Of a DNA stretch of 64,000 nucleotides, positions 1 to 13,790 are shown piece by piece. Under the pieces are notes generated by a model. It was not told where the DNA came from. It saw only the letters and a list, made by a program, of their open reading frames with translations, and did no database searches. Within the stretch, counting starts at the first letter, position 1. Every line of letters begins with the position of its first letter. Position numbers and translations under genes: made by a program. Source of the DNA: Aphelocoma coerulescens (lineage: Eukaryota > Chordata > Aves > Passeriformes > Corvidae); the NCBI RefSeq assembly GCF_041296385.1, contig NC_091013.1:33454001-33518000 (forward strand). Direction: 5' to 3'.

Positions 1-2987
1 ATAGCAGATATTTATGAAAGGAAAAAATCTGGTGAACAATAAATGCAAGAGGAAAGAAGTTGGCATGAAAGGAAGCAGGAAAAAAAGAAAAATCTGTAGC
101 TCCCTGCTGGATTATGCCTCCTGTTGTAGCACTCTGCAGCAATCTTTCTCCTATTATCTTGTACAGTTAAGCAGCTCATACACCATGGACAAAGCAGTAT
201 GTGTTGATTTCTTAAGAATAGCAGCAAGTCTTTTACTCCAGCCAGGATAATAGTAATGATGGCCAAGACCACATCTTGAGAGGGCTTTTTTTCCATTACT
301 GATTCATTAGGCAAAGCTCTAAAAAACCACTGCTAATAAGTCACTGCTGCCTATCAAAGTTGCAACAGCAACCTGAAAAGACAAAATAACAGTATGTGGT
401 CAAATTTAAACATAGTGAAAACCCCTTTTGCTTTTTATTATTTTGAGTAGCTCTAGGATATTCCTAATCTTATAATATTCTCCCTAATAAGAAATGTGTG
501 AAGAAAGGTTTATTCTCTCATCCTCTCCCTTTAGCGCATCTATGGAGGAAGATTTTAATCCTCCTCTCAATATATCACCAACACTCGTTGATTTCCAGTT
601 GTCCTTAATAAATCACTCAGATCTTCACATGCTGACTTCATGTGAGCTGGTTAGCACTTATCTGAATTGCTATGATTTCCTATCATAAATTCACTTCAGA
701 AATACTAATTTAATGCTTCAGCTATTTCATTTTTTTTTATTTGGTTCCCAATCATTTTCCTAGCATCCCATTTCAACAAACACAGAGGCTTATGCTTAGC
801 ATATTTATTTTCTATTTCAGGTGCCACTGATTTTCTGCTGTTTGGAACCTATGAATTCTTTAATGGGAGTTAATGTAGGGAGTAGCAATGTGATAGCTGT
901 TACACTGATGTTTCCGTATTTTTATGAGTATCTAAAACAATAGATGGTGTTTGCATATAACTGCATATTTTGCTATGTGTTCAGTGATGTTTATTTATTT
1001 TGCAAAACCCAAGGCATCCATATAGAAAAAGGGTCTTTAGTAAGGACTTCAGAAAGTTGGATATATTCAGGAAACAAATATGTGAACAAATCCATTGACA
1101 ATAAAAGGTTACACAGAATGCCAGCAACACAGAGGAAAGAGAAGTCTTTTATTCCTGGACCTGTTCCCATATAGTAAATCTAAAATCATGCTAAGTCACT
1201 GGAGGAAGTCTGCAGTGCCAGTTGTCTGAAGGCAAGTTTTGCACATACTTTGTAAATAATTGACCTTTTAGATGAGACCTTTCTCTTTTTGGGTGCTCAA
1301 GCAATTTTCATTTCTAACCATATCTTTTCATTTTGGTTTCTTAGAAATAATACACTTTATTTCAGCTTCTATTAAGAAAAACAGAATTGCTTTCTAGGAA
1401 TAGACTTAGTGTTAATGAAGACATGGTACCAGAAGCTTTAGCATGGCCTAAAATAAGTTTTCATGAGTAGCTGTGAAACAATCCATTCAGTTTCCTTTTA
1501 TAGCTATGATCTGCACTTGGCTTATGCCTCAAAGAAGAAATCATAAGAACTTTTTCAAGACTGGCTGTTTCTAAATTCTACAGTTTAGTTCTATTATTCT
1601 AATAGAATTGAGAAACATTTTTTGACTCATACCTCAGTAACATCTTGCTAGCAAGGTGTTCACAAACTCCTTGTGCCATAGAGGAAAACATTTCCAGTTT
1701 TTAAACTCATTTTGATTTGACCTGTAGTTACTATAGAAATTAAATATTCAGGAGGTCTTAAAAATATTAAACTACCACAGAATAAGGGGTGTGACCCTTC
1801 CATGAAGCTCTAGAGGGAATCAGGTTGGCTCTGCAATGGTCAACATATTTTTAAATGGTCTAGAGTTTGAAGTAAAAGGTTAAATGTGGAAGTATAAGGG
1901 TTATTCAGAACACCACTAATAGTAAAGAATTACAAAAAACCCTTGCAAGAGCAAACAACTGGGAAGAATTGTTCTATGATATTCACTGTGGAGAGCTGTA
2001 AAGTGATGTAGATAGAGGAGCAAAATGGAGCTTAAATTTACATGCTAAACAAGGTGAACTAATAATTATCACTCAGGAAATGCTGCTTGTTACTGTAAGA
2101 TCTTCTTCCATAAAAATGCCTAGGTTTATTTGTCAATAACAGTCCAAGAGGTGATCTCAACAATTATTAGGAATAAAACGGAAAATCAGAAGAAATAAGC
2201 AGTCTGCTGTGTAAGTCCATGGTGTCTTGGCTAGTGTTTATAGTTCTCACCTTTTCAGCTCAAAAAGTTCATAGTGAAACATCAAAGGTGGAAAAAGGGA
2301 TGAGCAAAGATATGAGAGCATTCCCTTATACCAAGGGAACAAATAGACTGTGATGTCCAAACTAAAAATAGATCTTTAGAATCATGATTTAGAAAAATGA
2401 TGGCTATGCATTATCCCTTCCCAATCAAAAGATTTGGGAATGGTGTTGGGAGAGACGTGTCATAAAAATGAATTAGCAAAGGAGAGGTTCAAAGCAAACA
2501 TCTGGAATAATTTTCCCACAGTGTATATCTGTGAAAGTCCTTGAGACAAATGTTGAATTCACATAGGTTCAGCAAGGAGCTGGATAAGTTTGTGGAAGGA
2601 CAATCCATCAGCTGCAATGTGTAAACAGCACAGAGCTGCTGTCTCTCATTCAGGAATCTCTGGGTCACAGAGAACTCAATTTTGTGTTTGCTCCACTGTT
2701 TGAAAGAGGCGGCTGCTACGCCCCATTGCCAGGGACAGATGCTGGGCTGAGCAGACCCTTGGCCACTCTCAGTGCTATTCTTTGCTAGATATCTCACTAT
2801 TTGGTGAATCTCTAGTATCTCCAGGATTCTTTCCTTGCTTTCAGTGGTTACCTTGCTTATCTACTGGAAATGGTTTCTTTCACTGGGTATGGCTGACTGG
2901 TAGTTGCCTGGTAGTGCTATAATTCATATGTTGTTGTCTTACTGGATTTTACACAGCTCAGAAAGGGCAAACAGATCTCAGAAAATC

Positions 2988-3001
2988 ATATATATATATA
3001 T
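2988..3001. repeat. (AT)7 microsatellite
   Basis: Fourteen bases of uninterrupted alternating A and T are seen directly in the sequence. Confidence 0.85.
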
Positions 3002-4390
3002 TTACTATATGTCTTAAAACAAACATCACCAAATAGCCTAATGAGGTGTCAATGACAATGAAAAAACTATCCTCTGAGATCAGCCAAAAGCATACTAAAG
3101 ATAATACACTTCTACATTACTTATTACTTAACTAATATTTTATTTAGTCATTTAGAGAGAATTTCACTGGAAAAATAAACTCTGCCTACTCTTCAGATTC
3201 AATCCATTTTTATGGAATCCTGCACACTAGTTTTGTCAAGGATGTAGCCACTGTAATTGTGCCCTTTTGATGTGCAGATTACATTGATAACTATAATGGA
3301 AGGCAATGAAAAGTGTACTTCATTACCTTGAAATTCTCTGAAGCACCTGGGTAATTTTCATTACACTCACATAAAGCTCTGTGTAAACAAACAATTTTAT
3401 TTTATTTTTATAATTTGTTTTTTCATTTAAGGTCTTATTGAGCTCTTGGCTGTGCAAAAGAAGAAAAAAGATTGTTGAAGGAAGGAAAGTCAGTTTATAT
3501 CAGAAAATCCTTAGCAAAACAATATGTCATTACAAAAAATTCATTGTAGCAAAATAAACTCAAGTTTGGTTACCTAAAAGTGTTACCAACATGATTTTGT
3601 ACTCCCTATGCATTACTTGTCTTCTTTTGACAGGACAAGTAACGTGGCAGAAAGAAAATCCCATTTGAGTCCTGTTGATGTAGCACTTTTGAAGCCAGTG
3701 AGATCTCTCCTGCACCAAAGTGTTCAGAAGTATTTGGGGGCATGAATGAGTGGAGATCATTTGCTGCATTTCTGTTTTCCTTCTTCCCTCAAACTGTAAA
3801 TGCAGACATGTATTTTTGTGCCAGTTAGTGTGACTGCATTATTAGCACAAGTTTGCTCAGAATTTGCAGGAAGGTTTCAGGGGTTCAGAAGCAGGATATA
3901 GTTTTGGTTCATTTTTTGTTCCTTAAAAAGCACAATTAAAAATAATTAGCACATTGTTTTGTATGATCATATTCTCATTTTTATACTCCTACATGCCAAG
4001 GGTGTTTTAGTGGAACAGAGAAGAAAAAATAACTTTAAATGTTGTGTTTTAGCAGAAGCTGATTTTGCATTTTCTAGGGCTTAATACAACGGTTCTTGTG
4101 CAGTCAATGACTGCACCAAGATTGCCCCACTGTGAGAAATGTTGAGGGCTTTAAAATACCATGTGACTATTTTTCACCAGAGATCAGTGTTAAGCTGATT
4201 AAAATAAATGTTCCTTTAATTGAAACAGAATTCCGGTTATTACATAGTAAACTGCTCTTGACATTGAGAGTGAGACAGGCCCAAATTCAATTTCAGAAAA
4301 ATTGCCCGAAGGAGTGTCTTTCAGGTCATCGTTTATTCTTTGTTTTGTTTTATTTTGTTGTGTTTTGATCCAGACTTATTGCAGGGATTA

Positions 4391-4416
4391 GGTGGGGGTT
4401 TGGGGTTGGTTTTGGG
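4391..4416 (+). repeat. G-tract cluster, possible quadruplex
   Basis: Runs of 5, 4, 2 and 3 G are separated by short T-rich loops, followed by an AT-rich stretch. This fits a loose two-tetrad G-quadruplex pattern. It is on the strand opposite to OCA2 and about 1.5 kb beyond its stop codon. No function is implied. Confidence 0.4.
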
Positions 4417-5437
4417 TTTTTTATATAGATAAAAGGAAGTAGAAGTTATGCTAGTTCTGGGAGAAGATCTTCTATTCTACAGATGTCAGCACAACCTGGA
4501 GGTTTCTCAACAGTGTTGCAAAACTCAGCCCCATCACAGGAGACTTCACTGATCCAAGGGGCTGAGCGTGGGTGGGGATGGAAGTCTTGGTGGGAGGTCT
4601 TGGGCCAATGGAGACAGCTCTTCCCCTCTGGCTCCACACACTTTCTCTGCCATCATTGAATCTACTTGGAGGGGTGGCAGCCACCCTTGCTTTGAGTGGT
4701 TGCTGTGCCTCATTTCCATTGGCCTCTTAATATCACTTTTCAAACTTCAAGAAAATCCTGGTGAGGGACACAACCTATATATGAGTAAAATGGTATGCAT
4801 GATTAATCTCACATCTCGTCACTTTTGTGGGAAAGATACTGCTGCTTTCTCACTTACCTGGTTATCTCAAGGACTAAGCAGAAGCAAAAGCCACATTTGA
4901 TCATCTCTACTGGCTTCCTTTAGTTCAGTCTTGGGTTGCACTAACCAGGCTGCCAATTTTTCTGGCTCAAGATAAAACACACCCACCATTAATTCAGGCC
5001 AAACCCACCAAGGTTTTGGAAGATGGGCATTGAGCTCTTGAATACTTCACAGGACTTCATACTCATAATGAGAATTTTGACCTGTTATGCAGCCAATTAT
5101 AAGAACAATATATGTGGTTTAAAGCATTATTACCAGAGATAAGGAAATCAAAGCCAAAGTATGAGGTCATTCTTCCATATAGTGTATTAACCTATTAAAA
5201 TATTTAGAGTACTCCTTCACAAAAGTGAATTAATATTAAATGGAAAATGTCTGGTGCTTTATCACTATTTATATTCATCCTTTTGTACGAAGAGTGGAAT
5301 TAGTTTATTTTAAGAAAAAAAAAGAGAGGTAGCCTACCAATGTTTAGGAGCTTTAAAATTAAAAACAAAGCCTCCGTGGAATGCAATCCTGCTTCCAAAA
5401 TAATAATTTCTTCCACAGCACATTTTCAGGACATGTG

Positions 5438-5936
5438 TTTATTTTAAATGTAGATAATGATACATCCTTCATAGAGTACAGAATTTCTGCTTAACTGTCA
5501 ATTATTACAACCTGAATATTAGTTACTTTCATACAAATAGCTAAATATATTGACAAAGAAAAATTAAGCCCTAAAAAGAAATTACTGAACATCTGCTATT
5601 GTGAATGAGTTTTTCATCTGTGACTATACTCAGATTGTGTCAATACAAACTTTCAGGCACAGCATATTCCCTTGAGACAGTTCCTTTTTATCTGCACAGT
5701 ACCTGCATTCATAATGAAATATATGGATTATTTTAATTTCTATTGTCTCATTCTGCATATTGTTCATAAAACAAAAGGTTAAGAATGACCACATAGGATG
5801 TTTATGCCAACAATCATTTTGATTGATACCATATGTTGGGGTTTTATACATCTTTTTCCTTTCATATATGTTCTTAACATTCTGATATAAGCTAAACAAA
5901 AGAGAAAACTTATCTGAGTCTTGAAAGTATAAATTA
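5438..5936 (-). other. OCA2: Probable OCA2 3' UTR, end uncertain
   Basis: The sequence after the OCA2 TAG contains no further exon. Candidate polyadenylation signals on the minus strand are ATTAAA at 5737-5732, AATAAA at 5443-5438 and AATAAA at 5309-5304. I drew the boundary at the first canonical AATAAA, which gives a 3' UTR of about 500 nt. Nothing in the sequence decides between the signals, and several may be used. Confidence 0.4.
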
Positions 5937-6047
<111 letters not shown>

Positions 6048-7224
6048 TTAATAAGGATACTATAGTTTGTTCTCCAACCAATTTACAAAAAGGAAATTTG
6101 AGTTATCCTACACATTCTGAGTGAAAAATATGTTTGTAGCATTACCAAAAGCATAGATGTACTGAGCATGTAACAGTCTAATATTCAAGCTCACATTTCT
6201 ACATCCAACCTTAGAGATACAAGGTCAAAATTTACATTGTTTCATTGGTTTCAGGACATCTCTTCCAATTTACATTGTCTCAGAATCTTGCATGCCTTGT
6301 TGCTTTGGTGTTTTTCAGGTTTTTTTCTGCACACACAACGTGCAATTATACAGGTAAAATAACAATTCTTACAAATTATGGAACATTAGAAATTATTTTC
6401 AATTGTGCATCCCTTCAGATTAGGTGTGTAATCCTGATACGGCACTTTGTAACACAATATATGGATCAAACTCATTACATTGTTTCCCTGTTGATCTGAG
6501 TCACATACAGGTAGCATTCCTCTTCCATACCTCTCACCAGGTCTAACAGACTTGAGTATGAACAGACTGTTGGAAATAAACCCCAGGCACTTGTAAAAGT
6601 GATAAAACTTTGCTGTTCTACCCAAACAGCTATTTCTTTTTCACAACAGAAGAAGATTTTCAGGCAACACCCAGATTTAATAGCTTTCTTTAGACTGACA
6701 AAAGCAGAGAGCACAGACAAGTGAAAAGGATGTTGTGGAGTTTGTCAAGTCCTGATGGCTAAAACTGTAGGTCTTTCAGATGTGTGAAAAGAAAGAGTTT
6801 TCTGAAACTCAAAAGCATTATTGTATGATACCAGGGGTCTGTGAAAAACCACTGCTGTGATCACACTCATTTGATTTATGTTACTAAAAGCACAAGGAGA
6901 ACTGAGATGAGAAATGATCATGCCACAAATGATACCCTTATACACTTTCTTTAGCCAAATTCAGACGAGTTTCCATAAAACCAAGAAAAGCATGGCAATG
7001 TTCTCTGAAGTTCAGCATTTCATTCATTCTTTTTCTGGAACTAAGACCAACTTATTACGTGTAGGTATATTAATTGTGCCTTTTTGCCTTACTTTGCCCC
7101 TAGGAAGTTACTTGAGCCTTTTCCCCTCTGCCATTACTGACAGAGAGTACTAAGAGATGACCATTTTGTAGGGGACAAGAGGACACTATTCTCTGAGCTT
7201 GGTTGAATGAATAGGTCCTTTCTT

Positions 7225-7276
7225 TAGGAAGCTACAGCTAGAAGAGATCTCTTGGGGCATTAAGTCTGGCCCCCAC
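7225..7276 (-). mobile_element. Possible ancient CR1 3'-end relic
   Basis: The bases around AGAAGAGATCTCTTGGGGCA, followed by a C-rich stretch, resemble the degenerate end of a minus-strand CR1 copy. The match is short and no terminal repeat is visible, so this is a tentative call. Confidence 0.25.
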
Positions 7277-8428
7277 TTCCTCAGGCTATGAAACCACTTG
7301 CATAAAATGAAAACTAAACTTCTCAATTGCTCATTACCATCCGCTTTCTACCTGCAGCTGTGACATTACCCTAAACTCATGAGATCCTCATGAGATGTTT
7401 CTTCCTTTGCTGTTTTTCTGGAAAGCTGACTGGCAGAGGCATAGATGTGACCAGCAGATCAGAAGTGCTACAGCTTTTAACAGTCATTGGTTTGAATTAC
7501 TGAGAAGGGAATTCTACCAGCAGTGAAGGTCACTGCAAACACAAAAACAACCAGGCCTTGCCTATAAAGTTTGCAGAATAACTAGGCAATTAATGAACAC
7601 AAGCACTCTAAAAAATATGTTGGAATTATTTAGGAAAGAGCAAGTTTGTCCATAATGCCATCTTCATGGTCACTCTTGACCCAGTATCAAAGTGTGCTCA
7701 TCTCACACACCTATAGAAATAGATGCAATCCAAGAGAAAAAAAAAGGAAACCCCTGCAAGACAGGAAATGTACAAAGGGAAGACTGTCAGACTGACAGAT
7801 GATTTCATTTCTGTGTCCTTGATATCCCTCTGAAGAAGCTGGCCTGTCTCCTTGTGTACAAGAAGTGTCCCTGTGTCCATCACCCAATATCCCCTGCAAG
7901 ATCTGCCCCAGAAGGACAGTTCCCACCATACCTGGCTCCAGAGGCTTTCTCCTCCATCTCTCTGGGGTTTTGGACTTGCTGTGCTGGCCTTTTCTGCCAT
8001 TTTGGCATCAGGCATCATTATTGCTGTTCTGACTCTGAAAGTATTAACGTTAAGCTGCCATTTGGACTTGGAAAAAAGAAAATGAGAGTAGAGAGAAGGG
8101 CCAGATGTGTCCAAGAGGTGAATGGTGAAAGGTGTGAAAAATTGCTAGAAAGGGTTGGAGAATTGTCACAGATTTCAAATATTTCCTGAAAAGTCTGAAA
8201 TGTATTTGGAGGATTTTTTTGGAGGTGGGAGGAGGGGTTTGTTCTTATGAACATGCATAAATATACTGCAGAGAAATGTTACTTGTTTTCTAGTCCAACT
8301 GGTCAGATCCTTGCTTTTGAATGACTCATTTCTTGAAAGAGCTGAATCACTCTTCAGTCAGTAAACTATGGTCAAGCTGATAATATTGAAAAACAGCAGA
8401 GCTAAAGCATCTCCTGGAGTTATTTTAG

Positions 8429-8444
8429 AAAAAAAAAAAAAAAA
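8429..8444. repeat. Poly(A) tract, 16 bases
   Basis: An uninterrupted A run in intronic DNA, with no upstream sequence that suggests a retrocopy. Confidence 0.8.
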
Positions 8445-10959
8445 CAATTAAATTAATTTCCTAGCTAGCCAACTGTTTTGCAGACACTTTCCAGCCTTCT
8501 GTCAGCCAAACTGATATGTGGCATTCCCTAATCTCACTTAGATAAAAGTGTCCTGATAGGGCAAAAAAAGAAAGCAAAACCAGGAATGGCTATAGGAATA
8601 AAATAGGGTGGCTAAAACCCCCTACCACATCCTTTATTATATCTAATGAATGCTCCCTGCAGCTCTATCTACATGACAGGCTGGTGAGTTGGAGGTTGCT
8701 ACAGTGTTCATAAGAACAGCGGCTGCTGTTTGACAGAAAACATAGATCTCTTGACCTCACAGTTGGCAAGCAATCAGCTGGCACTGGAAGGAGTGGGGAA
8801 AAAGCAGATCTTAATCTGTATTAATGCAACCTAACAAACCTCCCTGGAGAACGCACAGTAGCTCAGCAATGAATGGCAATATGATGCCTTTGTGAAGACT
8901 GGCAAGGGGAAGAAAGGATCCAGAATGACTCAAGGGCTACCTGACCACTGAAAAGAGAAAAAAAAGGCTTGCTCAAACTTGAAGGAGTCACATGCAGGAA
9001 AATGGATTAATTATACAGGGCCACATGCAGGAATTGGGATCATACCACGACTATCACTGTGCCAGTCAAATGTGCAGCTGGAGCCAGAAGCAGCCGGCCT
9101 GGGGAGGAACCCCATTGCACATAGTGTGGATGCTTGCAGAGGGCACAATTGCAAAGCTGTTATTCTCATTGCATGGGCAATTACCCCGCAACTTGAGGTC
9201 TGAATTTCAGGCTCGCTGGCCTGAGCACTAATGTAATTGGCTCAAATTCAATGTGGAATTTGTGTACCAGAGCAAGAAGAGATAAACACCATCAGTAAGT
9301 GTTAGTTACTGCAGAGTTAATCGATTTCTTGAGTATCATGGTATCGTGCTATTTACATTACCCATTGCTCTTCCACAAGGAACATGAAGTTCCTGTCCCA
9401 GGCCACATATGAAACAATGTACAGCTACAAATATTGTCTTCAGTTAAGTCCAAGAATGCATATTAAACATTGTAAAAATTACTTCCAGCAACTCTTATTT
9501 CCAGCATATCCCTTGGAGTCAAAAAGGACCATGTCATTCAGTTTTTCCTGTCACGGGAAAAGGATCAGTAGAGTTTAGAAGTTATCAAAACCTTTCATGT
9601 TCTAAAACTTTAGATTCCTAAGAAACCCTAATGACCATATTTGGCATAAAAATACATTTTTGCGTCCTGCACTGCACTTTGCTTGTCTCTCCCTTTCTGC
9701 AGACAGGGATACACACAGAGCCTGCATGGTTCAAAAGTTGCACCTCAGCTCTCTACAGCCAGCTGAAGGAGGTTTTACTGCTGCAGAGAGGAAGCAAGGT
9801 CAGATACAAGGAAGGGAAGGATGACAGGATTTAGCATTCACCCCATTTTTCCCCTCCTCTTTTTCGTATTAGAAGCTTAAACATAAAACTGCTATCTAAA
9901 TGAAATTGCCCAGCCTAAATATACACGAAAAGCAGATGTTAGCTCAGTGTGAGATAGTGAGAATATTTCAGGTGAGAGCCCCACCAGGGATTTGTCTTGG
10001 ACAAAGTTTTACTTATTAATAACTTCAGCGATCCAGTAATGAAAAGCTTGCAAATTGTCCCAGCGTGGGACAGATGTCAGACTCTGTGGAGAACAGAATT
10101 CAGCATGTTCTTAGCAAATCAGAATGAGAACTTGAAATGAACAAAATGAAACTCTGTGAAGGTAAGTGTGAAATATGTATTAGAAGTCAACCATGGGCAT
10201 AAAACCAGCAAGAGAAGTGAACCTTTTCACTGGAAATGACCTAGATATTTCTAATTCTGTCTCACTGCAAGATTTCTGGCCCTGTATTTACTTGGAGAAA
10301 AGCAAACCACTGTGGGACTATTCTGGGAATAAGTTCAATTTTTAATAAGTTTCTACAGAAGTGAATATTACAGTTTTCTTAGGTTATAAGTTTACCCAAT
10401 ATTATTTGCTAAATAGTAATAGTGAAGCCTTTGGGGTCAGAATTGAGTTTTCTTGAACAATCTCCTACATTACCTTGCAGCTCAAGAGCCAGCAGGATCC
10501 AGTATGTGTAAGACCCAGGTTCATTGCCCTGGTCTTCCTGATTTGGGACACAAAATACAAGATATTCTCATGCATGAAAACCTCGCCTACAGACACTACC
10601 TTCATTGACAGCTCATAATTTCACAGCCTGTGTATCTTTGGGGAAATCTCTGGAAGAAGCATGTCTCCAAAGAAATGGGAAACCTTCAGTGGATTCTCAG
10701 TTGAAAATCAACAGCAGAAATCTCCCAAGACCAAACCACTAGCAGTGAAAGAAGCCTGGTGGTAGACAGGGGTCAGAGTTAAAAAAGAAAAAGCTAACTT
10801 CTACTCCTACTTGTACTTGCAATTTAATGCACAATTTAAATTCAACTGGTGGAGTTTCATCAGGCTTAAAATTTTGCTTTTTCTCAATTTGTGTCAGTTT
10901 CATACTGCAAGTTCTATAGAAGGTATAACCTCAGCTTTTGCAGAAACAGACACAGGCTG

Positions 10960-11588
10960 GACAGATGGTGGACACTAATTGAACATGAACCAGTAACGCG
11001 CCTTTGCAACAAGGAAGGTATCTTGGGATGCATTAGGAAAATACTGCCAGCATGTCAAGAGAGGTGATCCTTTCCCTATATTCAGCACTGCTGAGGCTAT
11101 ACCTGGAGTGCTGGATCCAGTTTTGGCCTTGCCAGTACAAGAGACATGGACATAATGGAGATAGTCCAATGAAGGGCTACAAAGATGATTAAGGGACTGG
11201 AGCATCAATCATACAAGGAAAGACATTAGGGCTGGAGCTGTGCAGCCTGGAGAATAGAAGGCTCAGAGGAGAACTCATCAATTTGTATAAGTTCTTGAAG
11301 GAATGGTGTAAGAAACACAGCACACGGCCTTTCTCAGTGATGCCCAGGGAAAGGACCAGAGACAGCACAAAATGAAACACAGGAAGTTCTGTCTGAACAT
11401 CAGGAAACACTTTCTTACTCTGTTGGTGACCAAGCACTGACACAGGCTGCCCAGGGGGATTGTGGAGTCTCCATCCTTGCAGGTATTCAAAAGTTATATG
11501 GATGTGGGCCAGGGATATAGGTTCTAGGTGGTCCTGCTTGAGAGAGACCTTCAGAGGTCCCTTCCAACCTCAACCAATCTGTGATTCT
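10960..11588 (+). mobile_element. CR1-type LINE, 5'-truncated 3' end
   Basis: The block contains the standard landmarks of the avian CR1 3' region in order: a stretch like GGTGGACACTAATTGAACAT, a TTGGGATGCATTAGGAAAA stretch, the CTGGAGTGCTGGATCCAGTT segment, a GGGACTGGAGCATC segment, the CAGGCTGCCCAG motif, and the terminal CCCTTCCAACCTCAACC followed by CTGTGATTCT. It is a plus-strand copy retaining the end of the reverse-transcriptase region and the 3' UTR. Frames are broken by many substitutions and stops, so it is an old inactive insertion. It lies antisense to OCA2 in its last intron. Confidence 0.92.
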
Positions 11589-13079
11589 CACACTTTTATT
11601 TGTTCCTCTATTATTCAACACAGGATAAGTAGGCATCATCTGCTCATCTGAAGACTGACATCTCATCAGAAAACATTTGTTGAAGAACAGGAAGATAATT
11701 CTTCTCAATCTTGGACAGTCTCTCACTGCACGCAGTGCTTTGCTCTGGAATTTTGATAAACATGAGCTCATTCTTAAAAGAACATCTAAAAGCTTCTGAA
11801 AGCAGCCTCAAAAATGAGACTCAGGTGTGGGCATGCTTAAGACATACATAAGGTTAGTTCTGAACAGAAGGAAAGTTACACATTTTAATGAAATGTCATA
11901 ATTCAATTTGCAAAGTAAGTAATTTTCTTTTCAACAGAAGGATATAACCACAATATTCATCCTATTTTTTCTTTCCCTTTCTTTCAATGTAGACTACCTT
12001 ATGAATGTCCTATCATTTCAGTTGTATCAGCCTTTCCATCATTCCTAGTCTTTGACATACTGATCCAGTTTATCTGAAAGGAAAGTATGGACTTTACTAA
12101 CAGCTTAAAGAAAACATATTCAAAATGTTTATCACATGCCCAGGACCCCTTTAAATCCAGACACCTGTCATAGCTCAGAGAACAGGTGGCTCACACTGCA
12201 AGTGATCATTAATTTAACATTAAATTACTGTGAATTTCATACAGTCTGGAATTACATAAAAATTACAGTGTGGTTACCTACTAGTTACCATACATAGGAG
12301 TTCCTGTGAAATTTAAAACACAGAACAAAACCTGTAATTCTATTTTCATCTGCTTGCTAAATTTATAATAATTTCTCATTATATTCTGTCTGTTTGAGTC
12401 TATACCAAGATTTCCAAGAGAATTACTGCCAGGAGTAAACTTAAGATAGGGAAAATCAGATCCTGAGCAAGAAAATATAAAGGTGCTATGGTTTGCCTCC
12501 TACACTCTAGAATATTCTCCTAGAGGTTTTTGGCTGTGACCTCGACATAGTTATATGCAGAACAAGCAATCAGTCTTTCTTTGGCCTTCCAAAATTCTGA
12601 TTATGTAAAGAAAGATTTCAGACTTTAATTCTGAGAGAATAGTTGGTCTGCCAGCTCCGCCTGGCAGTTTCAAATGATTGTTAACTTGTTGCAGTCCTTG
12701 TCTAGGTCACTGCAGTACAACTGAGATTAAACAGGACTGTCAGAACAAGTGACTGATAATTATCCAAAATCTCTTCATATATGGTAAGTTAGTTACCAGT
12801 AAGAAAAACTATGAAAAAAAAATTGGAAAACACATCACTTCTAGTAAAAAAGATACTAGAATTGATCATTTAAAAATCAGCAAAACAATTGTTAGATGAC
12901 AAGGTTGTCTGACCTTTCTTTTAAAAATAAGTATACAATTCCAATAGAAAAATGTGAAATCCTGCAGACAGCCAGGGAAGAACACAACCTCAAGTACAGA
13001 AACAAACCTGAACACACAGAACTAGTGGCAATATTTTTCTGGGAAAGACCAACACAATACAGATAAATTTGTCTGTGTG
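11589..13079. other. OCA2 intron segment, nothing recognised
   Basis: This AT-rich intronic sequence lies between two CR1 copies. No exon, RNA gene or repeat that I can name is visible. Confidence 0.6.
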
Positions 13080-13790
13080 GCTGGGTGGATCCACCCAGAT
13101 GCACATCCTGCACTTTGGTCAAACAAGACCATTCAATGCTACAGGTTTGGGAAAGAGTGGCTGGAAATCTACCCCACGGAAAAGGACTTTGGGGCACTGG
13201 TCAACAGCCACTGAACCTGAGCCAAAGCATGCCCAGGTGGCCAAGAAGGCCAATGGCACTTTGGCCTGTATCAGAAATAGTGCAGCTAGCAGGACCAGGA
13301 CAGTGATTGTGCCCCTGTATTGATGAGGCCACAACTTGAATCCTGTGTTCAGTTCTGGGCCCCTCGCTACAAGACATTGGGGTGCTGGATTGTCTCCAGA
13401 GAAGGGCAACAGAGCTGGTGAAGGGACTGGAGCACAAGTCCTGTGAGGAGCAGCTGAGGAAACTGGGGTTGTCTAGCCTGGAGGAGGCTCAGGGGTGACC
13501 TTATCACTCAACTACTACCTGGAAGGAGGTTGTAGCAAGGTGTCAATTGGTCTCTTCTGGGCAACCAGTCATAGGGCAAGAGGAAATGGCCTCAAGTTTT
13601 ACCAGGGAAGGTTTAGGTTGGATGTTCAGAAAAATTGCTTCACTGAAAGGGTGGTTAGGCATTGGAACAGGCTGCTCAGGGAAGTGTGGAGTCACCATCC
13701 CTGGAGGCGGACTCTGCAGTGTTAGGGCAATGCTTGGACTTGATAATATTCAGGGTCTTTTACAACCTAAAGGATTCTAAGTTTCTGCAA
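13080..13790 (+). mobile_element. CR1-type LINE, 3' portion
   Basis: This plus-strand copy has clear CR1 landmarks: ATGCACATCCTGCACTTTGG near the start, AAGAAGGCCAATGGCA, CAGTTCTGGGCCCCTC, GGTGAAGGGACTGGAGCACA, GAGGAGCAGCTGAGGAAACT, GGAAATGGCCTCAAGTTTTA, CATTGGAACAGGCTGCTCAG and a final CAACCTAAAGGATTCTAAG. The segment normally found between the Pro-rich stretch and the last 60 bases is partly deleted near 13705. Open frames in three phases reflect a decayed reverse-transcriptase end and are not a gene. Its subfamily probably differs from the copy at 10960-11588, because its internal wording is distinct. Confidence 0.93.

Larger units (their letters stand above)
1..5437. other. Region downstream of OCA2, no gene recognised
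   Basis: This is AT-rich single-copy-looking DNA with only short chance open frames on both strands. It holds a (TA)7 run at 2988-3001 and a G-tract cluster at 4391-4416. I see no exon with paired splice sites and conserved coding. In mammals the next gene beyond the OCA2 3' end is GABRG3, but nothing here identifies it. Part of the right-hand end may still be OCA2 3' UTR if a distal poly(A) site is used. Confidence 0.6.
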